DNA of 64,000 nucleotides from the NCBI GenBank assembly GCA_965226755.1, contig CBDDDT010000003.1, positions 2,728,001 through 2,792,000 of the forward strand, in the 5' to 3' direction. The position numbers and the translations under genes are program-made. Source of the stretch: Bog-113 sp965226755. Lineage in GTDB: Bacteria; Acidobacteriota; Terriglobia; Bryobacterales; Bryobacteraceae. The notes beneath the pieces were generated by a model. It did no database searches and had not been told where the DNA came from. It worked only from the letters and a program-made list of their open reading frames with translations. This document shows, in pieces, positions 26,578 through 33,988 of the stretch; position 1 is the first letter of the stretch; the number at the start of each line of letters is the position of its first letter.

Positions 26578-27664
26578 GTGAAGCCCGCATGGTTCGGCGC
26601 ATCGAGGATCGCGCTCGGCGTCCTGATCAGCCTTTTGTGCGCGGCCGCCGATGCGGGCGAACCACAATGGTCTAAGCTTCCGACCGCTCCCTACGTCCTG
26701 AACAACAAGCAGGACGCTCTTGCCTTCGCCGGGTCCGGCATCGGGTGGTACGGCAATGGGGACCGGGCAGGTCTACCGTACGACCGACATCGGAGAGCAC
26801 TGGAAGGCCGTCTGGAAGGGCCGTGGCACCTACGTGCGCGCGCTCGAATTCATCGATGAGAAGATCGGATTTCTCGGCAACGTCGGGCCGGGCTATTTTC
26901 CGGACGTGACCGACAAGCGTCCCCTCTACATGACCAGGGACGGGGGCGAGCACTGGTCGCCGATCGCGCCGACGGCGGGACCGCGGATCGTCGGGATATG
27001 CGCGATCGACGTGCTCAAGGTCGACGGCAAGGTCTTGGCGGTCCGTGCCGGCGGAAGGGTCGGAGGGCCAGCGGGCATGCTCGAATCCTTCGACGAGGGC
27101 CGCACGTTCCAGGCCCGCGACATGCGCAACGTCACGGGCATGATCCTCGACATCCATTTCGTCGACGCCAACGTCGGCTTCATCGCCGGCGCGAGCGAAG
27201 CGGAAGAGGACAAGGCTCATGCGCGCATCCTGAAGACGACCGACGGAGGCAAGACCTGGCGGCCCGTGTTCGACAGCGACCGCCCCGGCGACAACAACTG
27301 GAAGCTCGCGTTTCCGAGCGCCATGGTCGGATACGGCACCATCATAAGCTACCAGGCGCCGGACGGCGAAGCGCGCGGATACGTGGTCAAGACAGTCGAT
27401 GGCGGCGAGCACTGGCGTAGGATGAACGTTACCGACGATGCCCAATGGGTGCCTTACGGCATCAACTTCCTTGACGAAATGCACGGATGGGTAGGGGGAT
27501 CGACGGGCGGATTCGAAACTCGCGATGGAGGCGAATCTTGGCAGCGGGTCAACATGGGCCTGGCGACCAACAAGATCCGATTCGTGAAGCGCCCGGACGG
27601 GCGGGTCGCAGTTTTCGCGATCGGGCAAAGTCTCTATCGGCTCGACAGTCCGCCTTTGCCTTAG
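26578..27664 (+). pseudogene. Secreted BNR/YCF48-like beta-propeller protein, one frameshift
   Basis: The GTG at 26578 opens a signal peptide (IALGVLISLLCAAADA) and then YVLNNKQDALAFAG. The frame breaks near 26,757 in a run of four G. After dropping one G the protein continues in the other frame (GQVYRTTDIGEHWKAV) to the stop at 27664. The total is about 360 residues of BNR/Asp-box propeller: RDGGEHWSPI, TTDGGKTWRPV, TVDGGEHWRRM and TRDGGESWQRV. The family includes photosystem assembly factors and sialidase-like proteins; here it is an extracytoplasmic protein of unknown role. The single homopolymer shift suggests sequencing error. Confidence 0.7.
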
Positions 27665-27858
27665 GGCGATGCAGCGCGACCCGAGCGAACCATTTCGCTC
27701 GGCACCTGTCCCGTGCGCTGTCGTCGGCACGCCGATCACCTCGAGGAGCGGCCTCTGAAATCGAGAATCTAGCCGGAGCACCCCTTCGGTGCTCGCCCAC
27801 CCGATCCGCGCCGAGAACCCGCTATTGTGCGGTACCCGACTTATATTTTCGCATTCAA

Positions 27859-27883
27859 GGAACGATAAATCTTTGGGCACCTT
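27859..27883 (+). promoter_or_regulatory. Possible RpoE2/EcfG-type promoter before the response-regulator fragment
   Basis: GGAAC at 27859-27863 is followed by 18 bases and TT. It lies 27 bases before the ATG at 27911, the same spacing as at several other genes in this window. Confidence 0.4.
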
Positions 27884-27910
27884 GTCCCGTATGTTTTAAG
27901 GACGGGTGGA

Positions 27911-28110
27911 ATGAGTGATGCCGTTGCGCAAAGACCCGTCGTGCTTGTGGTGGAAGATGATTTCCTGCTTCGGATGGACGCCGTAGATATCGTCAGAAGC
28001 GGCGGATTTGATGCCGTCGAAGCGGGAAATGCTGACGAGGCGATAGCGATCCTGGAGGCCCGACCGACGATCCACGTGGTCTTTACAGATATCCAGATGC
28101 CGGGATCCAT
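27911..28110 (+). pseudogene. Truncated response-regulator receiver domain
   Basis: The ATG at 27911 starts a CheY-like receiver domain: VVLVVEDDFLLRMDAVD contains the acidic pair, and VVFTDIQMPGSM contains the phospho-acceptor aspartate. The match ends abruptly at about codon 66 where intact domains have about 120 residues. Beyond it the other strand carries a histidine-kinase fragment. It is therefore a broken two-component gene. Confidence 0.7.
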
Positions 28111-28111
28111 G

Positions 28112-28260
28112 ACGAACCCGTAGACCATCGACAGTCCAAGGCCGGTTCCCTTTCCTTCCGGCTTGGTCGAGAAGAACGGTTCGAATGCCTGCGCTATGAC
28201 TTCCGGGGGCATGCCGGCGCCGGTATCCGTGACGGCCAGCATCACGTCGAGGAGCCGTTC
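28112..28260 (-). pseudogene. Fragment of a histidine kinase ATPase domain
   Basis: On the reverse strand about 45 codons encode MLAVTDTGAGMPPEV, FEPFFSTKPEGKGTGLGLSM and VYGFV, the G1, F and G2 boxes of an HATPase domain. Both ends of the match are cut: the N-terminal part is absent near 28,250 and the C-terminal part near 28,110, where the response-regulator fragment begins on the other strand. It cannot encode an active kinase. Confidence 0.65.
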
Positions 28261-28614
28261 GAAGAAAGTCCACATTCTGCAATCTCGTTAATCTCGCAGG
28301 AAAAGGCGTCTGGCGGACGGCCCCGATTGGCTTCGGAGCCGCCCATCATTGATACGGATACCGAACCGCCCAGTAGATATCGAGCCCCGTTTTATTTGCT
28401 TAGCGTCTGAGGAACCCTGACTGTGATCGGGCTGAGGCACGCGCCTGTCATTGAAGTGTCCGGAGGCGGACATACCGCGGTACAAGACAAATCGGGAGAG
28501 AAGTCTGGCTTGTCTGAATGATGTCCCGCCAGACTGGATGATAGCCTCCAGGCCTGTTGCGAGCGGTCGGTTCCCATGTGGCGCCGAGGGGTCGCCTGCA
28601 TCCTTGGCTTACCA
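28261..28614. other. Gap without a recognised gene
   Basis: This stretch follows the kinase fragment. Frames here lack family patterns or start signals. A GGAAC near 28,411 is not followed by a TT at the proper distance. Nothing further is seen. Confidence 0.5.
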
Positions 28615-28639
28615 GGAACTAAGTCGGGATCGGCGGATT
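28615..28639 (+). promoter_or_regulatory. Possible RpoE2/EcfG-type promoter before the 83-residue gene
   Basis: GGAAC at 28615-28619 is followed by 16 bases and GATT (18 bases to TT). It ends 21 bases before the ATG at 28661. Confidence 0.4.
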
Positions 28640-28660
28640 CAACCCTCATCGAGGTGCATC

Positions 28661-28912
28661 ATGCTGACGAGACAACGGCGTCCGGATTTCAGGACCGTAG
28701 ACCGATGGGCGATAAGGGTTTTGCTGGAGGGCGGCGCCATCCACGAATGTGAAGAGCATGGCTGGGCGAAGGACCGGACCGACCCTCACGCGCGGGCGGA
28801 GGTGCTACGGATCGCCAGGGACGAGCCATTGCCGGGACTTTCTCCGGAAGATGCCGTGGCGGCGGTACTCGGCGTTTTGGATGCGGTCGGAGATACTTGT
28901 CCGGAATGCTGA
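28661..28912 (+). CDS. Small Cys-tailed hypothetical protein (83 residues)
   Basis: The ATG at 28661 follows GAGGTG and gives MLTRQRRPDFRTVDRWAIR, then GAIHECEEHGWAKDRTDPHA and a C-terminal GDTCPEC. The conserved-looking acidic and histidine residues and the C-x2-C-like tail resemble a small hypothetical family I associate with Bradyrhizobium; no function is known. The frame extends upstream to 28451 but that part has no family pattern. It lies 73 bases before ku. Confidence 0.7.
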   Translation: MLTRQRRPDFRTVDRWAIRVLLEGGAIHECEEHGWAKDRTDPHARAEVLRIARDEPLPGLSPEDAVAAVLGVLDAVGDTCPEC

Positions 28913-28927
28913 TTCCGCTTGCCGGCG

Positions 28928-28952
28928 GGAACCCGGGGCCGGTTGGCAGATT
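28928..28952 (+). promoter_or_regulatory. Possible RpoE2/EcfG-type promoter before ku
   Basis: GGAAC at 28928-28932 is followed by 16 bases and GATT. It ends 33 bases before the ku ATG at 28986. In Sinorhizobium some ku genes are known to depend on RpoE2, which agrees with this site. Confidence 0.45.
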
Positions 28953-28985
28953 GAATTGCCATCTGGAGTAACGGAGTTCGACGAG

Positions 28986-29918
28986 ATGGCGCCGCGGGCA
29001 AACTGGAAGGGCTTCCTGAAGCTGTCTTTGGTCACGTGCCCGGTGGCACTCTTTCCCGCCACGTCCGAGACCGAAAAGGTCAGCTTCAACCAGATCAACC
29101 GGAAGACGGGCCACCGGATCAAGTACACCAAGGTCGACGCCGAGAGCGGTGAGGACGTGCCGGCAGAGGACATCATCAAGGGTTACAAGGTCGACACCGA
29201 CACATACGTCACGATCGACAAGGACGAACTGGACAACATTGCGCTGGAGAGCACGCGGACCATCGATATCGATGAATTCGTGCCGAAGTCCGAGATCGAT
29301 GAACTCTATCTTGTTCGACCATATTACATCGTGCCCGACGGCAAGGTCGGCCACGATGCTTACGCGGTTATCCGGGAAACCATCCGCACCATGGACAAGG
29401 TCGCGATTGCCCGCGTGGTCCTGACCAACCGAGAACATATCGTTGCGCTCGAGGCCCGCGGTAAGGGGTTGGTCGGAATGCTGCTCCGGTACCCCTACGA
29501 GATCCGCGATGAGAATGAATATTTCGGCGAAATCCAGGATGTGAAGGTGACGAAAGAGATGCTCGACCTGGCCAGGCACATCGTCGAGACGAAGTCGGCC
29601 GACTTCGAGCCAGACAAGTTCGAGGATCGCTACGAGAATGCCCTGGTTGAGCTGCTGAACCAGAAGCGGAAAGGTGAGCCGTTGCGCACTGCCGTCAAGT
29701 CCCGCGATACCGGAAATGTCATCAATCTCATGGACGCCTTGCGCAAGAGCCTTGATGCCGGCGGCAAGGCTAACGCGGATGGAAAGCAGTCCAGGAAACC
29801 GCGGAAGGCGACCGGTCAGCGCGAAATGCTCATGGCGATACCCGGAAAAGGGGATGGCAAGCCGAGGGCCGCCACCAAGGAAACGAAGCGAACCTCCCGA
29901 CAGCGCAAGGCCGGTTAG
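28986..29918 (+). CDS. ku: Non-homologous end-joining protein Ku
   Basis: This 310-residue bacterial Ku protein forms a ring dimer that binds broken DNA ends and recruits LigD. The Ku core covers residues 1-255 (WKGFLKLSLVTCPVALFPA, then FEDRYENALVELL near the end of the ring). The last 50 residues form a lysine-rich tail that in relatives binds DNA. The ATG at 28986 fits the usual family start (MAPRANWKGFL) and GGAG lies upstream; longer frames are not supported. No ligD is present in the window. A stress-type promoter match lies upstream, and a small hypothetical gene follows 31 bases on. Confidence 0.92.
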   Translation: MAPRANWKGFLKLSLVTCPVALFPATSETEKVSFNQINRKTGHRIKYTKVDAESGEDVPAEDIIKGYKVDTDTYVTIDKDELDNIALESTRTIDIDEFVPKSEIDELYLVRPYYIVPDGKVGHDAYAVIRETIRTMDKVAIARVVLTNREHIVALEARGKGLVGMLLRYPYEIRDENEYFGEIQDVKVTKEMLDLARHIVETKSADFEPDKFEDRYENALVELLNQKRKGEPLRTAVKSRDTGNVINLMDALRKSLDAGGKANADGKQSRKPRKATGQREMLMAIPGKGDGKPRAATKETKRTSRQRKAG

Positions 29919-29949
29919 CACAAACCCAATGAATATCAGGTAGGACGAC

Positions 29950-30186
29950 ATGACCATCGACGACCGCCACCGGGATAAAAACGGGGAGATCAGCCGGAAG
30001 CACGGCAACACGCTCGTTGGCACCTTGCGTAGAATCTGCGGTCCGTCATTCGCGGCGGGAGAATCAGAAACGGCCAAGCTGAACGATGTGCTTGCCAAGC
30101 TGCACGCGACATCGTTGACGCAACTGCTAAAGGATCACGACAACGGGGTACTTGAGGAGAAAGTCAGAAAGGCCGCGCTCGACTAA
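29950..30186 (+). CDS. Small hypothetical protein after ku (78 residues)
   Basis: This 78-residue charged protein opens with RDKNGEISRKHGNTLVGTLR. Similar small proteins are common in Bradyrhizobium and related rhizobia, where they are of unknown function. It follows ku by 31 bases on the same strand, so it could be co-transcribed. The start ATG at 29950 has AGGTAGG upstream. There is no membrane segment. Confidence 0.7.
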   Translation: MTIDDRHRDKNGEISRKHGNTLVGTLRRICGPSFAAGESETAKLNDVLAKLHATSLTQLLKDHDNGVLEEKVRKAALD

Positions 30187-30267
30187 AAACGCGGAGGTAG
30201 TTCATGGAGTGAAGTTGCCGGAAAACCGGCTTTCCGTCCGATTACCACCCAGATCGCAAAGCCTAGT

Positions 30268-30435
30268 TCATTTGGGCTCGGGATCGGGTAAATCGAGTGC
30301 ATGGGAGACGGGGTCGTTTTGAAGCTCGCGCTCGGCTTCCAGCCAGAACTCTTCGTGCCTTCCATGAGGCTTTCCGGCGGCTTCCCAAAGAGCGTGTGCC
30401 TTCGCGCGGATGATGGCTTCGTTGAGTTCACTCAC
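30268..30435 (-). CDS. DUF2934 small protein
   Basis: On the reverse strand the GTG at 30435 follows GGAGG by six bases and encodes 55 residues: IIRAKAHALWEAAGKPHGRH, then EEFWLEAERELQ. This is the DUF2934 pattern (IRxRAYxLWExAGRPxGR...FWLxAE), frequent in Rhizobiales. Its role is unknown. A GGAAC-N18-TT promoter match lies 31 bases upstream. Confidence 0.85.
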   Translation of the reverse strand: MSELNEAIIRAKAHALWEAAGKPHGRHEEFWLEAERELQNDPVSHALDLPDPEPK

Positions 30436-30465
30436 TTCGGTCCTCCAAGTTTGCCTTCTGCTATT

Positions 30466-30490
30466 AATTTCGCCAGAGGAACATGGTTCC
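30466..30490 (-). promoter_or_regulatory. Possible RpoE2/EcfG-type promoter before DUF2934
   Basis: On the reverse strand GGAAC (30486-30490) is followed by 18 bases and TT. It lies 31 bases before the GTG start. Confidence 0.4.
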
Positions 30491-30570
30491 CGATATCTTA
30501 GAATGACGCGCTCCCATCATCTCCCACCAAGCTACAACATGTATCAAAACTTTCAAGGCGTCTAAACCGC

Positions 30571-32271
30571 ATGAAATCGAAGATCGCGATCATAGGCTCC
30601 GGACCGACGGGCATCTACACCTTGAAAGGCCTGGCGAGTAGCGAGGTGCCGTTATCGATTACCATTTTCGAGCTCGAAGCTGAGGCAGGGAAGGGGACGC
30701 CCTATTATCCGGGGATCAACGATCGGGCGATGCTCGCCAACATCTCGAGTATCGAGCTGCCGCCGATCTGCGAGACCCTGGTCGCGTGGCTGCGCCGCCA
30801 GCCAGACGCGGAATTGCAGCGGCTCAACGTGTCGCGCGCCGACATCAAGGAACGCGAGTTCTATCCCCGCATCGTGCTCGGTGAGTATCTGGAGGCGCAG
30901 TTCAAGCAAGTGGTCGAACAGGGGCTTGCTAAAGGACACACTATCGAGGTGAAGCCGCGTCATCGGGTCGTCGATATCAGGCTGGACGCAGACGATATCC
31001 ATTTGACCGTGAATGTTCCGGATGGCGAGCAAAAGAACTACGCCTTCGACCACGTCGTCATGGCGACCGGTCACGATTGGCCTGAGACCACGGAAATGAA
31101 GCCCGGATATTTCATGTCGCCTTGGCCAGCCACCGTCTTGAAGACCATCGAGCCTTGTTCCGTCGGCATTCTGGGCACGTCGCTTAGCGCAATTGACGCA
31201 CTTGTTACCGTGTCGACTGCGCACGGCGCCTTTTATCTCGATCCGGCCGGCCAGTTGCAGTATCAGGGCGCCGCGGGGAGCGAAAGTTTCCAGGCAGCCC
31301 TGATGTCCCGAAAGGGATTGCTGCCCGAAGCCGACTTTTATTGCGAATATCCGTATATCCCGCTGCAGTTCTGCACTAGGGAGGCCGTTCAGGCGCTCAT
31401 CGAGAGTGGCAGCGCAAATCTCCTCAATAAGGTCTTCGAGCTGTTCAAGCGCGAACTGGCAGCGTGCGATCCGGACTACGCAGCCAAGATCGGGCTTTCC
31501 CTGTTGGACGTCGAAACATTCGCGCCAGCGTATTTCGAAGACCGCGAGGCGGCCGACCCATTCGCCTGGGCGGCATCCAATCTGGCGGAAGCAAAGCAGA
31601 ACAAGATCGATTGCCACACCGTTCAGTGGCGCTACGCGATCCTGCGAATGCACGAGATCATCAGTCGCGCCATTCCCTATCTCGACGAGGAGGACTTGGG
31701 CCGTTTTCACAAGAGGTTCAAGACCGTTTTCGTCGATGACTACGCTACGGTCCCGCATCAATCCATCGAGCGCCTTTTGGCTCTTAGGCGCGCTGGCAAG
31801 CTCGATATCCTGAAACTCGGTACTGACTATGAGATCAGCACCGAAGGCATCAGGCGGGGCGCCATCGTTCGCTACGAAGGAAGAAACGCGACATTTGGAG
31901 CTTTCATCGACGCGACGGGACAGGCGTCGATGTCGGCGCGGGATCTGCCGTTTCGAAGTCTCGTCGAACAGGGGGTTGTCAGACCGGCCGCCACGCGCGA
32001 GAGCTCGCTCGTCATCAGCAGCCAGACGGAAGATGCATTCACACGCACCGGCGGCGTCGATCTTGACGCGGCTTTCCGGCCGAAGTTCCAGGAGAATCTA
32101 TGCAACCAGCTATATTGCGCGGCGATATCTTTTCTCCTTCACAAGCTGCCGTTTGTCCAGGGCATCACGAGCGCCCACGAAATCGGCGGGATCGTTTCGA
32201 AGGCCATTTTAGACGACGTTGCAGCTCATGATGGAGGAACAGTTCTGAAGCTCGATAACGGACTTAAATGA
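30571..32271 (+). CDS. FAD/NAD(P)-binding protein (YdhS/HydBN-type)
   Basis: This 566-residue flavoprotein opens with IAIIGSGPTGIYTLKGLA, an FAD-binding Rossmann motif, followed by VPLSITIFELEAEAGKGTPY. Further family features are DHVVMATGHDW and VGILGTSLSAIDAL (second nucleotide site) at about residues 165-215. The group is COG4529/PF13454, whose members have unknown substrates, possibly reducing or hydroxylating small molecules. It overlaps the 3' end of the converging MOSC gene by 8 bases. The start is the ATG at 30571. Confidence 0.8.
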   Translation: MKSKIAIIGSGPTGIYTLKGLASSEVPLSITIFELEAEAGKGTPYYPGINDRAMLANISSIELPPICETLVAWLRRQPDAELQRLNVSRADIKEREFYPRIVLGEYLEAQFKQVVEQGLAKGHTIEVKPRHRVVDIRLDADDIHLTVNVPDGEQKNYAFDHVVMATGHDWPETTEMKPGYFMSPWPATVLKTIEPCSVGILGTSLSAIDALVTVSTAHGAFYLDPAGQLQYQGAAGSESFQAALMSRKGLLPEADFYCEYPYIPLQFCTREAVQALIESGSANLLNKVFELFKRELAACDPDYAAKIGLSLLDVETFAPAYFEDREAADPFAWAASNLAEAKQNKIDCHTVQWRYAILRMHEIISRAIPYLDEEDLGRFHKRFKTVFVDDYATVPHQSIERLLALRRAGKLDILKLGTDYEISTEGIRRGAIVRYEGRNATFGAFIDATGQASMSARDLPFRSLVEQGVVRPAATRESSLVISSQTEDAFTRTGGVDLDAAFRPKFQENLCNQLYCAAISFLLHKLPFVQGITSAHEIGGIVSKAILDDVAAHDGGTVLKLDNGLK

Positions 32272-32993
32272 AGAGCTCATCGCCGACATGGATTGCTCCG
32301 GTATTCTCGATGGAGCAGTAGATACCGAGGTGGCGTTTGTTGTGCCGCAAGATGTTCCTCAGAATTTCCGGATCCTCGTCGAGACCGGGCTGCGATATGA
32401 ATGTGATGCCGCAACGCTTGGTTTCCTCGCGAACCGTCAAGTCTATCGCGCCAAGCCGCAAGCGTTTCGACATCCATCCATCTTCGAGAAAACCTTCACT
32501 TTCCCTTGTTTCAATAAGAACGGTCGGGCGGAAACGGCGGAAATCAACCGCTGCGACCTGTTGCAACGTCGCAAGATGATCGAGCGACGCAGTTGTCAAC
32601 AAATGCATCGGGAAATGCCGATGGCGAAATTGGGTCAAAGGCAAGCCAAGCTGCAGTACGGTATGATCGTAGGCAGCGACCGAAACTGCGAACCCGAAGT
32701 AATCGCACAGTACGCCGCCGAGTGATCGGTCGTTTATCTGATAGGAACGCCCGCTTGGGAAAAAGAGAGTGGGCAGCTTTCCACTCCCGCACTTTGCCTC
32801 CAAAAAAAAGAGCTTTACGCCATCTGCGATCGTTTTCCGGGGCAGCCGGCAGGCCGCTCACCGTATCGATCAATCCGTATTGCCTATCGCCACCGACACC
32901 TGATGCGCTCAAATCCGCCCAGGAAATACCTTCTCCTCCAACCGAGCTGAACGGGTAGCGCCAGATTTCTGCTATTCGCCCAACTGATTTCAA
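32264..32993 (-). pseudogene. MOSC-domain protein, one frameshift in an A8 run
   Basis: The first frame from the ATG at 32993 reads the MOSC_N beta-barrel (VGRIAEIWRYPFSSVGGEG). The second, from about 32,800 to the stop at 32264, reads the MOSC domain (FRRFRPTVLIETRESEGF), ending TKRCGITFISQPGLDED and LGIYCSIENTGAIHVGDEL. The conserved cysteine of MOSC is in TKRC. The frame break coincides with eight consecutive A on the plus strand (32,802-32,809), so it is probably a sequence error in a gene of about 242 codons. MOSC proteins handle sulfurated molybdenum cofactor or N-hydroxylated substrates. Confidence 0.75.
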
Positions 32994-33001
32994 TTCAGTT
33001 C

Positions 33002-33847
33002 CTAAGCTGCATCCCTCAGCAGGCCTTCCTGAGAGACGGCGTCTTGCAGTTCGTCGGTTATTACCTTGAAACGGACCAACTGGGCAGGACCGAAGGCCGT
33101 CGAAATCGCCACATCGGCCGCGTCACGCCCCCTGGCTATCACAATACGCCCGATCCGCGGTTGATTGTGCCGAGCATCGAATGTGAACCAGCGGCCATCC
33201 AGGAACACTTCATACCATGCGCTGAAGTCCATGGGCGCCGGATCGGCTGGGACACCAATGTCACCGAGGTATCCGGTGCAGTACCGCGCGGGGATGTTCA
33301 TGCACCGAGAAAGCGTGACGGCGAGATGGGCGAAATCCCGGCAGACCCCGCGGCGTTCCTCATGTCCTTCCGACGCGGTGCGGTCACCCCGCGCGTGATG
33401 GTAGCCAAATTCGATACGTTGGTGCGCATAGTCACAAATGGCCTGCGCGCGCTGCCAGCCGGCGGGGATTCCGCCAAATTGCGACCATGCCAGATTCGCC
33501 AACTTCTCAGTATCGCAGTACCTACTAGCCAACAGGAACGGGAGAACGTCACCGGGGAGTGCCGCTACGTCCCACTGTTGCGCAGTCGGACACACCTCAT
33601 CGGGCCGGCCGCTGTCCTCGACGACGAATTCGCTTCGGACTTCAAGTAGCCCGGGCGGGGCGACAAGCCGGGTACAGATGTTTCCGTACGGATCGAAGAA
33701 GTCCCTCGCGTCCACCCGGGGCGAAAATTGCATCGATTGGTCGGTAATAATGTCCCCGTCGCGCGAGGGGTGCGTGGTGAGCATGAGCACCATGGGAACC
33801 GAGTAAGGACATTGAAAAGCGATATCGTAGCCTGCCCGAATTTTCAC
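33002..33847 (-). CDS. Transglutaminase-like protein
   Basis: This 281-residue protein of the transglutaminase-like superfamily (COG1305) has the nucleophile in GVCRDFAHLAVTLSRC near residue 170. The histidine-aspartate part is read as FSAWYEVFLDGRWFTFDARHN near 210-230. In many relatives the His precedes AW; here that position is Ser, so the catalytic triad may be incomplete. The start is GTG at 33847 with GAGG eight bases upstream. A stress-promoter match lies 32 bases upstream. It is cytoplasmic by sequence (no signal). Confidence 0.8.
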   Translation of the reverse strand: MKIRAGYDIAFQCPYSVPMVLMLTTHPSRDGDIITDQSMQFSPRVDARDFFDPYGNICTRLVAPPGLLEVRSEFVVEDSGRPDEVCPTAQQWDVAALPGDVLPFLLASRYCDTEKLANLAWSQFGGIPAGWQRAQAICDYAHQRIEFGYHHARGDRTASEGHEERRGVCRDFAHLAVTLSRCMNIPARYCTGYLGDIGVPADPAPMDFSAWYEVFLDGRWFTFDARHNQPRIGRIVIARGRDAADVAISTAFGPAQLVRFKVITDELQDAVSQEGLLRDAA

Positions 33848-33878
33848 AAAAGCCTCCGTATGAATAGCTGCGCTTGGA

Positions 33879-33903
33879 AAGCGCTATGGACGGGGTTCGT
33901 TCC
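33879..33903 (-). promoter_or_regulatory. Possible RpoE2/EcfG-type promoter before the transglutaminase-like gene
   Basis: On the reverse strand GGAAC (33899-33903) is followed by 18 bases and TT. The TT lies 32 bases before the GTG at 33847. Confidence 0.4.
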
Positions 33904-33988
33904 GATGAGCAGTGATCGAATTTTAGGCCACTGTCAGCGCCAGTCCTGAAGCAAATTTCGACGCGCTGCTTGAAGAGGGCCGTCGCCG

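Noticed and set aside
26672..27880. 402-residue minus ORF opposite the BNR protein
   Set aside because: It is an antisense shadow; the plus frame has repeated Asp-box motifs and a signal peptide.
28689..30098. 469-residue minus ORF opposite ku
   Set aside because: Ku is clear on the plus strand, so this is a shadow.
30652..31761. 369-residue minus ORF opposite the FAD/NAD(P) protein
   Set aside because: It is a shadow of a gene with clear Rossmann motifs.
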